Assembly: GCF_006715045.1 (NCBI RefSeq)
Contig: NZ_VFML01000001.1
Location: 1,116,001-1,180,000, forward strand
Length of the DNA stretch: 64,000 bases
Direction of reading: 5' to 3'
Source: Amycolatopsis cihanbeyliensis
Lineage (GTDB): Bacteria > Actinomycetota > Actinomycetes > Mycobacteriales > Pseudonocardiaceae
Under the pieces are notes generated by a model, which worked only from the letters and a program-made list of their open reading frames with translations, made no database searches and was not told the origin of the DNA. This document shows positions 1-8,057 of the stretch, one piece after another. The position numbers and the translations under genes are program-made. Every line of letters begins with the position of its first letter. Positions within the stretch are counted from its first letter, which is position 1.

Positions 1-159
1 CGCTGGCACGTCGAGGTGCGCGACGGTGAGGCGACCATCGTCGACGAGTTCGACAGCGAGATCGACCGGCGAGTGGCGACCGTCCTCGCCGAGGGCGTCG
101 TCGGCGTGCTCAGGGCCCGCTGCGTCGCCGCCACCGCGAGCGAAGGGGCCGGCCGATGA
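1..159 (+). CDS. C-terminal fragment of a BON-domain (probably CBS-BON) protein
   Basis: The reading frame is open from base 1 to a TGA at 157-159 and gives 52 residues. The pattern VEVRDGEATIVDEF...VLAEGVVGVLRAR matches the BON strand-helix-strand seen at the C-terminus of the CBS-BON protein at 1049-1720. The 5' end is outside the window, so upstream CBS domains are inferred, not seen. The stop overlaps the start of the next gene (ATGA), indicating translational coupling with the universal stress protein gene. Confidence 0.6.
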   Translation, partial: RWHVEVRDGEATIVDEFDSEIDRRVATVLAEGVVGVLRARCVAATASEGAGR

Positions 160-1027
160 CCGCACACAACCTGCCGGTCCTGGTCGGCGTCGACGGCTCC
201 GAGGCGTCCCGGCTGGCCGTGTCCTGGGCCGCCGACGAGGCCGTGCGCCGGATCGCGCCGCTGCGGCTGGTGCACTGCTACGGCCTGCCGCCGTTCAGCT
301 ACGCCGAAGGGGTTCCGCCCTCGGGCTGGACCGACGCGTTGCGCAGCCGGTCCGGGCAGTTCCTCGCCGCCGCCGAGCAGCAGGCCCGGCATGACCGGCC
401 GTCCCTGGCGGTGACCACGGAACCGGTCGCGGACACCCCGGTTCCGGCACTGCTCGAACTGTCCACATCGGCCCGGCTCGTGGTGCTCGGCTCCGCCGGT
501 ACGGGTGGCTGCGTCGGCCTGCTGCTCGGCTCCACCGTGAGCTCGGTCGCGGCCCACGCGCACTGCCCGGTCGCGGTGGTACGGGAACGCCCCGACGGCA
601 CGGTACCGGCGGCCGGGCACGTCCTGCTGGGCGTTGACGGCGGCCCGGTCGGTGAGGCTGCGATCGCGTTCGAGGAGGCCGCGCTGCGCGGGGCACCGCT
701 GGGCGCCCTGCACGCCTGGAGCGACGCCGACGACACCCAGGTATTCAGCACGTCCCGGCTCGCCTTCGACTTCGAGCCGCTGCGTGACGCCGAGGAGCGC
801 GTACTCGCCGAGCGGCTCGCGGGAGAAGTACCCCGACGTGCACGTCGAGCGCGTCCTGGTGCGGGACAAGCCGAGGCGAAGGCTGCTCGAGCACAGCCAG
901 CAGGCCCAGCTGTCGTGGTGGGAAGCCGGGGCCGGGCGGTTTCCGCGGCCTGCTCCTGGGTTCGACCAGCCAGGCGATGCTGCACCACGCGCCGTGCCCG
1001 GTGATCGTCGTACGACCACCGCACTGA
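156..1027 (+). pseudogene. Universal stress protein, two USP domains, frame-disrupted in the second
   Basis: The first USP domain is intact (LVGVDGSEASRLAVSWAADEA, then a glycine-rich loop with LGSTVSSVAAHAHCPVAVV). The second starts at HVLLGVDGGPVGEAAI and runs in frame to about base 830. There the frame changes to give EKYPDVHVERVLVRDKPRRR, changes again near 910 before VVVGSRGR, and again near 937 to give GFRGLLLGSTSQAM and a C-terminus ending in VIVVRPPH at the TGA 1025-1027. Compared with the intact paralogue at 19086-19991 the breaks look like small losses, two of them a single G. It is either a recent pseudogene or a working gene with sequence errors. USPs of this type bind ATP and belong to DosR-type dormancy regulons. 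Confidence 0.75.
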
Positions 1028-1048
1028 CCAGCCGAGACGGGAGACATC

Positions 1049-1720
1049 ATGCGAAACCCCACCGTGGCCACGGTGATGACGAAGCACCCGCGCACCGTCC
1101 GACCGGAGACCGGGTTCAAGGAGATCGCCGAAACCTTGGCGGACCAACAGATCAGCGCCGTACCGGTCGTCGACGACGACGGAACACCGGTCGGCGTGGT
1201 CTCCGAGGCCGACCTCCTGGCCAAAGAGCAACGCTGCGAGCACGATCCGCGGGCGCACTGGCTCACCAGTCACGCGGAACGGGACCGGCGGCGCAAGGCC
1301 GAGGGCAGCACGGCGCGGGACCTGATGACCACGCCGGTGCACACCGTGGAGGAGCACGTCGAACTCCCGGTGGCCGCGCGCCTGCTCGCCCGCACCGGCC
1401 TACGACGGCTGTTCGTCGTCCGCGAGGGAAAGCTGGTCGGCGTGCTCTCCCGGCGGGACGTGCTCACGGTCTTCCTCCGCTCGGACGAACAGCTCAGATC
1501 CGACATCGAGCACGAGGTGTTCCAACGCGCGCTGGGCGCGGACCCGCACAGCATCCGGATCAGCGTGCGGAACGGGACCGTGACACTGCTCGGCCGGCTC
1601 GGCAACCGGACCGAGGTCGCGACCGCGGGCAGGCTCGCCGCACTGATGCCCGGCGTGGTCGGCGTGCGCAACCGCATGGACTTCGTCTGGGACGAACCGA
1701 CCAGCCGCAGGCACCGCTGA
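1049..1720 (+). CDS. CBS-BON domain protein (Hrp1-like with BON tail)
   Basis: The protein has 223 residues: a CBS pair (about 1-60, TVATVMTKHPRTVRPET; and about 88-145, ARDLMTTPVHTVEEH) followed by a BON domain (about 155-215, ISVRNGTVTLLGRLGNRTEV). CBS pairs usually bind adenosyl ligands; BON domains are usually linked to membranes or lipids. Hypoxic response protein 1 of Mycobacterium has the CBS pair only, so the BON tail is an addition common in other actinomycetes. A GGGAG ribosome site precedes the ATG. The gene lies just downstream of the universal stress gene, and a strong hairpin follows at 1730-1757. The ligand is unknown. Confidence 0.85.
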   Translation: MRNPTVATVMTKHPRTVRPETGFKEIAETLADQQISAVPVVDDDGTPVGVVSEADLLAKEQRCEHDPRAHWLTSHAERDRRRKAEGSTARDLMTTPVHTVEEHVELPVAARLLARTGLRRLFVVREGKLVGVLSRRDVLTVFLRSDEQLRSDIEHEVFQRALGADPHSIRISVRNGTVTLLGRLGNRTEVATAGRLAALMPGVVGVRNRMDFVWDEPTSRRHR

Positions 1721-1729
1721 CATGCCGGT

Positions 1730-1757
1730 GTCCCTCCGCCGGGCTCAGCGGAGGGAC
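1730..1757 (+). terminator. Stem-loop terminator between convergent genes
   Basis: A perfect 10-bp inverted repeat (GTCCCTCCGC and GCGGAGGGAC) with an 8-nt loop lies 10 bases after the stop of the CBS-BON gene and before the 3' end of the converging minus-strand gene. There is no U-tract, as is usual in actinomycetes. It could serve both directions. Confidence 0.6.
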
Positions 1758-1887
1758 CACCACGGCCTCCGCGATTACTCGACGATCACCTGGTGCCCGC
1801 CCGCCGGTTCGCAGAGTGACCCGCCTCGGCGCCCGGTGGGCTGCCGTACCGCTCGCCGCACCGCACCGGGCCAAGCGCGGTGGTAGG

Positions 1888-2481
1888 TCATTTCCGGCTC
1901 CAGCCGGACTCCACCTTCTCCCACTCACGGTCCCACGCCGCGTACCGCGACCGGTCGATCATCCAGCGCGTTCCCACGAACGTCAGGGCACACGCGGCGA
2001 GCACGGCCAACCAGCCCAGCACGGCCACGCTCACGGCCTCACCGACCGCCTTGCCCGGCGTGTCCGGGGCGTCCACCCGGTTACCGGCCTGGTCGAGCCA
2101 GACTGCTACGTCGGTTCCCGCCTTGGCTCCCCGTGCTGCCTCGATCACGCCCTCGACCATCGACCCGTCGGGCCGGAGCCACCGCGCGCGGGCGGACTCA
2201 TCGCCGCTCACCCCGCGCGCACCGGCGATGGCCGCGGGAACGTCGGCAAGCAGGGTGGCCGTGGCCTGATGACGAGTGGCCAGTTCGGACTGTGCGGCCT
2301 GGTTCTGGCTCGCGTAGATCTCCGAACCCAGCGCGGCGGCCAGCGGCAGGGCCAGCAACGCGACCAGCGCAAGGAATCCAGCGAGCACACCGAGCGCTCG
2401 GTCACCGGGCCGGGAGAGCTCACCTCGGGGCGGACACAGCACCTTCCAGTACCGAATTGCCTTGAAGTCCTTGGTATCCAT
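1888..2481 (-). CDS. Rv1733c-like membrane protein
   Basis: The protein has 197 residues. It starts with a short cytoplasmic segment, then one transmembrane helix (about 28-52, ALGVLAGFLALVALLALPLAAALG), an extracytoplasmic central part of about 90 residues with VAVWLDQAGNRVDAP, and a second helix (about 145-170, AVSVAVLGWLAVLAACALTFVG). It ends in a basic tail, RYAAWDREWEKVESGW. This layout, and the VWLD motif followed by a second helix and a YAxWxREW-type tail, match the Rv1733c family of actinomycete latency-associated membrane proteins. The biochemical function is unknown. A broken paralogue lies at 3926-4515. The neighbourhood of stress proteins supports a role under hypoxia or dormancy. 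Confidence 0.75.
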   Translation of the reverse strand: MDTKDFKAIRYWKVLCPPRGELSRPGDRALGVLAGFLALVALLALPLAAALGSEIYASQNQAAQSELATRHQATATLLADVPAAIAGARGVSGDESARARWLRPDGSMVEGVIEAARGAKAGTDVAVWLDQAGNRVDAPDTPGKAVGEAVSVAVLGWLAVLAACALTFVGTRWMIDRSRYAAWDREWEKVESGWSRK

Positions 2482-2550
2482 GGTTTTCCGGTCTCCTTGT
2501 GTCCCACGTTCCTTTACTGAAAGGAAGTTTGAACTTGCGACCGTCGGAAG

Positions 2551-3069
2551 CTAAGGGCCGTTGGTCATCGGAAACGACGACCAACAACCCCGGGTCGGCG
2601 AGCACTCGGCCGGTCGGCTCACCACATTCGCTGTGTGCTGGGAAACCACCACGGTCGGGGTGCCGGCAAGGCCGAGGCAGGAAAGACCGATCTGGCCGAG
2701 TCCGAACGTCCCCGGCAGCGCCCGGCCACGCGCACCGAGCACGAGGAACTCGGCACCGCGGGCGGCCTCCGCGAGTGCGGGTGCGACCGGGTCGGGCAGG
2801 CTGGCCGTGACCACGGCCGGGCCGAGGCCGGTCTCGGTGCGCGCGCGGGCGATCGCGTGCCGCAGCAACGATCTCGAGTCGCGGCGGAGGCGCCGCGGGT
2901 CGTGCCAGACGAAGTCGGCCATCGTGCCCGCGGTCCACACGTGCACCGCGCGCACCGCGCAGCCACGGTCGGCCGCTTCGCGTAATGACCACTGCAACGC
3001 CAGCTGGCTCATCGCGGATCCGCTCACCCCGACCACGATCGGAGCTGCCACCTCGCTGCCCTCGGTCAC
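2551..3069 (-). CDS. Single-domain universal stress protein with atypical C-terminus
   Basis: I place the start at the GTG 3069-3067, which overlaps the TGA of the upstream CBS-BON gene (GTGA). The reading frame is open further upstream, but that part is not USP-like. The product is 172 residues. The N-terminal strand APIVVGVSGSAMSQLALQW and the middle segment AEFLVLGARGRALPGTFGLGQIGLSCLGLAGTPTVVV match the USP fold. The nucleotide loop is G-A-R-G-R-x9-G-Q rather than the usual G-S/T, so ATP binding may be altered. After the last strand there are about 30 extra residues rich in Ser, Pro and Cys with no USP similarity. These could be a frame error near the 3' end. Confidence 0.7.
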   Translation of the reverse strand: MTEGSEVAAPIVVGVSGSAMSQLALQWSLREAADRGCAVRAVHVWTAGTMADFVWHDPRRLRRDSRSLLRHAIARARTETGLGPAVVTASLPDPVAPALAEAARGAEFLVLGARGRALPGTFGLGQIGLSCLGLAGTPTVVVSQHTANVVSRPAECSPTRGCWSSFPMTNGP

Positions 3070-3638
3070 GACGCCGCGCTGTCTGCGGTGCGAACCTCGG
3101 TCCGCAGCACACCCGGGACGGTCCTGGCGAGCGCGTCGAGCACGCCGCGTTCGGCGTCGTCGCGCACCTCGCCCGTGATCGTGACCGTTCCCCGCACCGC
3201 CTCGACCGTCCACCGGCCACGGTGGCCGGTGTAGTCGGCGAGCAGCGCCCGCACGTGACTCGCCACGACGTCATCCGGACGCACCATCGGCCGCAGCAGG
3301 TCACGCCTGCTGATCACACCGACCAACACCCCGTGCTCCACCACCGGAAGGCAACGCAACCTGTCGCGCAGCATCCGCGCGGCGACGCCCTGCACGTGGG
3401 TCTCCGGCGTCACGACCTCGACGGGCGCGGTCATCACCGCGGCCACCTTGCCGTCCTCCTCGCACGCCATGCCGCGCAGCGCATCCGATTCGGTGAAGAT
3501 GCCCAGCACCTTGTCGTCCTCGTCCACCACGGGCAGCGCGGCGAACTCGGGTCCGGTAAGCAGCACGATCGCCTCGCGGATGGTGGTGTCCGGCCGGACC
3601 CTCACCACCGGCCTGGTCATGATCTCGCTCGCGCGCAT
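3066..3638 (-). CDS. CBS-BON domain protein (Hrp1-like)
   Basis: The protein has 190 residues: CBS 1 (about 1-60, MRASEIMTRPVVRVRPDTTI...LPVVDEDDKVLGIFTESD), CBS 2 (about 65-125, VAAVMTAPVEVVTPETHVQGVAARML...VLVGVISRRDLLRPM) and a C-terminal BON domain (about 135-185, WTVEAVRGTVTITGEVRDDAER). It is a paralogue of the gene at 1049-1720 but lacks the insert between the CBS domains. It probably senses adenine nucleotides; the ligand is not shown by sequence. Its stop overlaps the start of the downstream USP gene, so the two are translationally coupled. Confidence 0.85.
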   Translation of the reverse strand: MRASEIMTRPVVRVRPDTTIREAIVLLTGPEFAALPVVDEDDKVLGIFTESDALRGMACEEDGKVAAVMTAPVEVVTPETHVQGVAARMLRDRLRCLPVVEHGVLVGVISRRDLLRPMVRPDDVVASHVRALLADYTGHRGRWTVEAVRGTVTITGEVRDDAERGVLDALARTVPGVLRTEVRTADSAAS

Positions 3639-3651
3639 GGGATGCCTCCGA

Positions 3652-3915
3652 TCAGTTGTGCCCGGCCTGGATGGCGGCCTGCAGGCCGATGAGCCTTCTG
3701 CGTTCGTCCTCGTCGAGGCGGGCCTGCTCGGCGCGGCTCACCACGTGCGCATCCGGCCCCGGGAAGATCAACGAGATCCGGTCGTCGGCCAGCCATCTGA
3801 CGAGGTAGGGCGGTGTCCCGTCCCGGTCGCGGATCTCGGCGATCTGGCCACGCTGGTCGGTACTGCCGGTGGCGGTGCCCCTGACCACCAGCCAGTCGCC
3901 TGGTTGCGCTCGCAT
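3652..3915 (-). CDS. DUF1918 domain protein
   Basis: The protein has 87 residues starting MRAQPGDWLVVRG at the ATG 3915-3913, with a GAGGGGAC ribosome site upstream. The pattern GDWLVVRG...RGQIAEIRDRDGTPPYLVRWLADDRISLIFPGPDAHVV is the DUF1918 family, a small SH3-like fold common in actinobacteria and often near stress genes. Function is unknown. A longer frame extends upstream, but it runs through the Rv1733c-like gene and is not used here. It lies 10 bases after that gene and 13 bases before the CBS-BON gene, so it probably belongs to one minus-strand operon. Confidence 0.8.
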   Translation of the reverse strand: MRAQPGDWLVVRGTATGSTDQRGQIAEIRDRDGTPPYLVRWLADDRISLIFPGPDAHVVSRAEQARLDEDERRRLIGLQAAIQAGHN

Positions 3916-3925
3916 CGCTGTCCCC

Positions 3926-4515
3926 TCATGCCTCCGCCCGGCCACGGCCGACCTTCCGTAGCTCTCGGCCCCACTGCGCGTAGCGCCACCGGTCAGCCAG
4001 CCCGTGCACGGCACGAACGACCAGACCGAGCAGGGTCGCCACGGCCAGCCAAGCGCCCACCGCGACCCACACCCCTGCGCTGACCGCCTCGGCCTCGCCG
4101 ATGGGCGCGGGTACCACGGCGTCGCGCTCATCCACCCAGATCGGCACCCGCGTCCCGGCGCTCGCCCGCCCGCGCGACCGTGACCATGCCCTCCCGCTCG
4201 GCGCCGTCGGACAACTGCCATCGGGCCAGGACCTCGGTGTCGCGACGGACCTGGGCGCCGTCCACCTGGATCCCCGGTGGCGGCGCGTCGGCCAGTAACA
4301 CGGCCACCGCCCGCCGCCTGCTCTGCTGTTGCCGCGCGGCGCGTTCGACCTGCCCGGAGTAGGTCTCGGAGCCGATCGTCGCGGCAAGTGGCAGCGCGAA
4401 CAGAGCAAGCCAGTACGGCGACGACCAGTACCACCGACTCGACACGGTCGCAGCCGCGGGCGAGCGGGTTGTTCCCCGGGAACAGGACGCGCAGGTACCG
4501 GAGCGGCTCGGTCAT
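3926..4515 (-). pseudogene. Rv1733c-like membrane protein, frame-disrupted
   Basis: The start MTEPLRYLRVLFPGNNPLA is at the ATG 4515-4513 with an AGGAGG site. The first helix begins in this frame (VVLVVAVLA), continues in a second frame as LALFALPLAATIGSETYSGQVERAARQQ...DTEVLARW, then moves to a third frame giving RASAGTRVPIWVDERDAVVPAPIGEAEAVSAGVWVAVGAWLAVATLLGL and the basic tail WRYAQWGRELRKVG. The joined product matches the intact paralogue at 1888-2481 along its full length (VPIWVDE is equivalent to VAVWLDQ). Two small indels therefore separate it from an intact gene. It is either a young pseudogene or mis-sequenced. Confidence 0.7.
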
Positions 4516-4575
4516 CGCGGCACCTCCTTCGCTCGCTGTGCCAGAGACTGTCGTCGCCGCGCTCCGCCCGGTGTA

Positions 4576-4589
4576 GGGGCTTTGGTCCT
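4576..4589. promoter_or_regulatory. Candidate DosR/DevR box before hsp20
   Basis: The sequence GGGGCTTTGGTCCT matches the mycobacterial DosR consensus core GGGACTTNNGTCCC at 10 of 12 fixed positions. It lies in the divergent gap between the Rv1733c-like gene (minus) and hsp20 (plus), about 130 bases before the hsp20 ATG. Two weaker look-alikes lie nearby (around 4600-4611 and 4640-4656). Both flanking genes have homologues in the mycobacterial DosR regulon, which supports the reading. Matching was done by eye. Confidence 0.5.
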
Positions 4590-4717
4590 CGTGGAGTGGC
4601 CAAGGGTCCTGCCGGAGGTAACCACCTCGGGTGTCCGAAGGCCCTACGCGCGCGGGCTCGACGGCGCTGTAATGACGGTGGTGCGAAAACCCACCACCAT
4701 GCAGAGGAGGACACACG

Positions 4718-5143
4718 ATGAACCTTCCCGTTCGCAGGCACACCCACACCGTCCTGCCCGATCTCGCCGAGATCTTCGAGACCATCACGCCGTTCGCCGG
4801 GCTGCGTCCGCTGCTGGACAGCCACACGATCCGGATCGAGGACAAGGTCGAGGACGGCAAGTACGTGCTGCGGGCCGAGATCCCCGGTGTCACCGCGAAA
4901 GATCTGAACGTCTCGGTGCACAACGGACTGTTGACGGTCGAGGCCGAACGCTCGCAAAGCACATCGGGCAAAGGCCGCTCGGAGTTCCGGTACGGGTCGT
5001 TCAGCCGGACCGTCTCCCTGCCGGCCGGGGCGGCCGAGGACGAGATCAGGGCCGACTACGCCGACGGAATCCTGACCGTCGCGGTCGCGCTGGCCGAGCA
5101 GGAGGACATCAGGAAGCACATCGAGGTCAACGAACCGAAGTAG
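4718..5143 (+). CDS. Hsp20/alpha-crystallin small heat shock protein
   Basis: The protein has 141 residues. The N-terminal region is LPDLAEIFETITPFAGLRPLL. The alpha-crystallin domain (about 42-130) contains YVLRAEIPGVTAKDLNVSVHNGLLTVEAERS and a later segment ending ADGILTVAVAL, which carries the A-x-x-x-G-I/V-L motif. It is an ATP-independent holdase chaperone. The size and position are like HspX/Acr, the major DosR-induced protein of Mycobacterium, but I do not claim orthology. The ribosome site AGAGGAGGA is well spaced before the ATG. A DosR-like box lies upstream at 4576-4589. Confidence 0.9.
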   Translation: MNLPVRRHTHTVLPDLAEIFETITPFAGLRPLLDSHTIRIEDKVEDGKYVLRAEIPGVTAKDLNVSVHNGLLTVEAERSQSTSGKGRSEFRYGSFSRTVSLPAGAAEDEIRADYADGILTVAVALAEQEDIRKHIEVNEPK

Positions 5144-5204
5144 CACCGACCGGTGGTGGCTCGCCCGCGAGCCACCACCATCACCAGCCGATGGGATACC
5201 GATC

Positions 5205-5789
5205 ATGAAGGTCGCCGCTGCGCAGCAGCCGGTGCACGAGCCCGCACTGCTGATCGACCAGTTCGCCCCGCACAGCCAGTTCCACAGCGCCCGGCACCGG
5301 ATCATCGACGCCGCACCGGAGGAGGTGTACGCCGCGGCCCGCGGACTCGACCTCACCCAGGTACCCGAGCCACTTACCGACGCGGCGCGGTGGCTTCGCT
5401 TCCTTACCGCACAGGGACACACCTGGACGAGGCTGGCGCAAGCTCCGGAGTGGACCTTGCTCGCCGAACGGCCCGGCAAGGAGATCGTCTTCGGCGCCGT
5501 CGGCGGTTTCCTGCCACCCACAACCGGCTGGCTCGAGCTGGAGCCACGGGACTTCCGCGACTTCGAGGAGCCCGGTTACGGCAAGCTCGTCGCCGGGGTG
5601 TCCTTCCGGCCATACGGGCATCGCCGCAGCCTGGTCAGCCACGACGTGCGGATCGTCCTCGCCGACCCACGAACCTGGGCTCGGTTCCACCGCTACTGGC
5701 CGCTGACCGCACCGCTGGTCGGCAGATACCAGACCGCGACGCTCAAGGACATCGAGGCCGCCGCGACCACCCTCACCCCCGCCCGCTGA
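5205..5789 (+). CDS. SRPBCC-like hypothetical protein
   Basis: The protein has 194 residues with no signal peptide or membrane segment. The opening [22 protein letters not shown] and the closing segment [44 protein letters not shown] resemble the first strand-helix and the last strand-helix of SRPBCC (START/Bet v1-like) proteins, which bind hydrophobic ligands. No ligand or reaction can be assigned. It sits between hsp20 and the PEP synthase gene on the same strand, 13 bases before the latter, and is probably cotranscribed. The family call is moderate. Confidence 0.6.
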   Translation: MKVAAAQQPVHEPALLIDQFAPHSQFHSARHRIIDAAPEEVYAAARGLDLTQVPEPLTDAARWLRFLTAQGHTWTRLAQAPEWTLLAERPGKEIVFGAVGGFLPPTTGWLELEPRDFRDFEEPGYGKLVAGVSFRPYGHRRSLVSHDVRIVLADPRTWARFHRYWPLTAPLVGRYQTATLKDIEAAATTLTPAR

Positions 5790-5802
5790 ACCGGAGGAAC
5801 CC

Positions 5803-8040
5803 ATGCCACAGCACGTCGTCTGGCTGTCCGAAGTAACCATGGCCGACACCGCTCTGGCGGGTGGCAAGGGGGCCAACCTCGGCGAGCTGACGTCGGCCGG
5901 GATGCCGGTCCCGCCCGGGTTCGTCGTCACCGCGCCCGCCTATCTCGCCTCGATGGAGGCCGCGGGCGTGCGCGCCGAACTCCGCGACGCCGTCACCGCC
6001 AAGCGCACCGATCCGGCCGCCGCGGACCGGCTGCGCGGGGTCGTCGGCAAGGCCGGGATCGCCGCCGAGGTGGCGGTCGAGGTCCGGCGGGCCTACCGCA
6101 CGCTGGGCACGGACCTTCCGGTCGCGGTGCGCTCGTCGGCCACCGGTGAGGACAGCGCGGGAGCGTCGTTCGCCGGGATGAACCGCACCATCACCAACTC
6201 CGTCGGCGAGGACGCGTTGCTGGACAGCCTCGTCGCCTGCTGGGAATCCCTCTTCGGGGCCCGCTCGCTCGCCTACCGTGCCGAGCGCGGGATCGCCGAG
6301 GAGCCAGCCATCGCCGTGGTCGTCCAGCAGATGGTGGACGCCGAGCGCGCCGGGGTGATCTTCACCGCCGACCCGTCCACGGGCGATCGCGACCGGATCG
6401 TCGTCGAGGCGGTCTACGGGCTCGGTGAGGTACTCGTTTCCGGAGCCGTCGAACCGGACACCTACGTGCTGTCCAAACCGGACGCCGCGGTGCTGCGCAC
6501 GAGGATCGGCAGGCAGCACCACAAGATCATCCGCGGGGACGCGGGTGCCGAGCAGCGCGTCGAGCTCGGTGAGCAAGGCCACGGGCAGGTGCTGCGGCCC
6601 GCTGAGGCCGTCGAGCTGGCCCGGCTGGCCATGCGCGTCGAACAGCACTACGGCGCCCCACAGGACATCGAGTGGGTGATGTCCGATGGGCAGACCTGGC
6701 TGGTGCAGACCCGGCCGATCACCACCCTTACCGAGCACGCCGCAGCACCGGACGACACGGTGCTGGCATCCGGACTCTCCGCCGCCCCCGGGGTGGCCAC
6801 CGGCCCCGTGCGGGTGCTGCGGACGCCCGCCGACGAGGACCGGCTCCGTCCCGGCGAGATCCTGGTCGCCGAGATGACCAACCCGGACTGGATGCCCGCC
6901 ATCCGGCGCGCCGGCGCGCTGGTCACCGACCAAGGCGGGATGACCTGCCACGCCGCCATCGTCGCCCGTGAGCTCGGGGTGCCCTGCGTGGTCGGTACCC
7001 GCTCGGCCACCCGCGACCTGCACGAGGGCCAGGTCGTCACCGTGGACGGCGCGGCGGGCACCGTCCGGGCGGGCGGGCGCGCCACCAGCACGGCGCCCGC
7101 GCCCCCCGAACGGGCGCAGGCCGACGCTGCCGAGGCGCTGGCCACCAGGCTCTACGTCAACCTCGCCCTGCCCGACCAGGCTGAACGCGTCGCCGCGCTG
7201 CCGGTCGACGGGGTGGGCCTGCTGCGCGCCGAGTTCATGCTCACCGAGGCGCTGGCGGGTCGGCACCCGCGCAGCTTCCTCAGCACGCAAGGACCCGACG
7301 AGTTCGTTTCGGCGCTGTCCGCGTCGCTGCTGCGGATCACCCGCGCCTTCGGTATCCGGCCGGTCGTCTACCGGGCGACCGACTTCCGCAGCAACGAGTT
7401 CCGCGGGCTCGCCGGGGGCGAACAGGTCGAGCCCGCCGAGCACAACCCGATGATCGGCTACCGTGGCTGCTACCGCTACGTCCACGATCCCGAACTGTTC
7501 CGGCTCGAGCTGCGCGCACTGGCCAAGGTCCGCGAGCAGACCCCCAACCTGCACCTGATGCTGCCGTTCGTGCGCACTCGCTGGGAGCTCGAGGCCTGCC
7601 TCGAACTGGTCGACGCGAGCCCGCTCCGGCACCAGCGTGGGCTGCATAGATGGGTGATGGCCGAGGTTCCCTCGGTGGCCTACTGGATCGGCGAGTACGC
7701 CCGCATGGGCATCGACGGCCTCTCCATCGGCAGCAACGACCTCACCCAGCTGATGCTCGGCGTCGACCGGGACTCGCAGGTCTGCGCACCACTGTTCGAC
7801 GAGGCCGACCCCGCCGTGCTGGACGCGATCGGCCGGATCGTCCGCGCCTGCCACGAAGCCGGGATCACCTCCTCGCTGTGTGGCCAGGCACCTTCGACCG
7901 ACCCCGGCTTCGCCGAGCACCTGGTCCGCGCCGGGATCACCTCGATCTCGGTCAACGCGGACAGCGTCCCGGCCGCGCGGCGCGCCATCGGCTCCGCCGA
8001 GCGCCGCGTGCTGCTGCGGCGAGCCCTGCCACGGACGTGA
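5803..8040 (+). CDS. ppsA: Phosphoenolpyruvate synthase
   Basis: The protein has 745 residues, a little shorter than E. coli PpsA (about 790). It has an N-terminal ATP-grasp-like nucleotide domain ([41 protein letters not shown]), the mobile phosphohistidine domain ([25 protein letters not shown], His about 383) and a C-terminal TIM barrel ([40 protein letters not shown], Cys about 693). All catalytic motifs are present. The enzyme makes PEP from pyruvate, ATP and water. The ribosome site GGAGGAA precedes the ATG. It is followed by a convergent operon. In this setting it probably serves anaplerosis or gluconeogenesis during energy stress. Confidence 0.9.
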   Translation: MPQHVVWLSEVTMADTALAGGKGANLGELTSAGMPVPPGFVVTAPAYLASMEAAGVRAELRDAVTAKRTDPAAADRLRGVVGKAGIAAEVAVEVRRAYRTLGTDLPVAVRSSATGEDSAGASFAGMNRTITNSVGEDALLDSLVACWESLFGARSLAYRAERGIAEEPAIAVVVQQMVDAERAGVIFTADPSTGDRDRIVVEAVYGLGEVLVSGAVEPDTYVLSKPDAAVLRTRIGRQHHKIIRGDAGAEQRVELGEQGHGQVLRPAEAVELARLAMRVEQHYGAPQDIEWVMSDGQTWLVQTRPITTLTEHAAAPDDTVLASGLSAAPGVATGPVRVLRTPADEDRLRPGEILVAEMTNPDWMPAIRRAGALVTDQGGMTCHAAIVARELGVPCVVGTRSATRDLHEGQVVTVDGAAGTVRAGGRATSTAPAPPERAQADAAEALATRLYVNLALPDQAERVAALPVDGVGLLRAEFMLTEALAGRHPRSFLSTQGPDEFVSALSASLLRITRAFGIRPVVYRATDFRSNEFRGLAGGEQVEPAEHNPMIGYRGCYRYVHDPELFRLELRALAKVREQTPNLHLMLPFVRTRWELEACLELVDASPLRHQRGLHRWVMAEVPSVAYWIGEYARMGIDGLSIGSNDLTQLMLGVDRDSQVCAPLFDEADPAVLDAIGRIVRACHEAGITSSLCGQAPSTDPGFAEHLVRAGITSISVNADSVPAARRAIGSAERRVLLRRALPRT

Positions 8041-8057
8041 CCGCGACAGGCCGGTCA
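8038..8057. terminator. Weak hairpin between convergent genes
   Basis: TGACCG and CGGTCA form a 6-bp stem with an 8-nt loop across the 14-base gap between the ppsA stop and the stop of the GNAT/acyl-CoA synthetase gene. It is the only candidate for a bidirectional terminator here and is weak. Confidence 0.3.

Noticed and set aside
634..2520. Long plus-strand open frame of 628 codons
   Set aside because: It passes through the USP, the CBS-BON gene in a wrong frame and the Rv1733c-like gene antisense. Only its first part carries real USP sequence because of frame breaks; the rest is Arg/Pro/Ala-rich shadow.
2482..2550. DosR box before the Rv1733c-like gene at 1888-2481
   Set aside because: The best candidates, including AGGGCCGTTGGTC near 2552, match at only about 6 to 8 of 12 core positions and are not palindromic.
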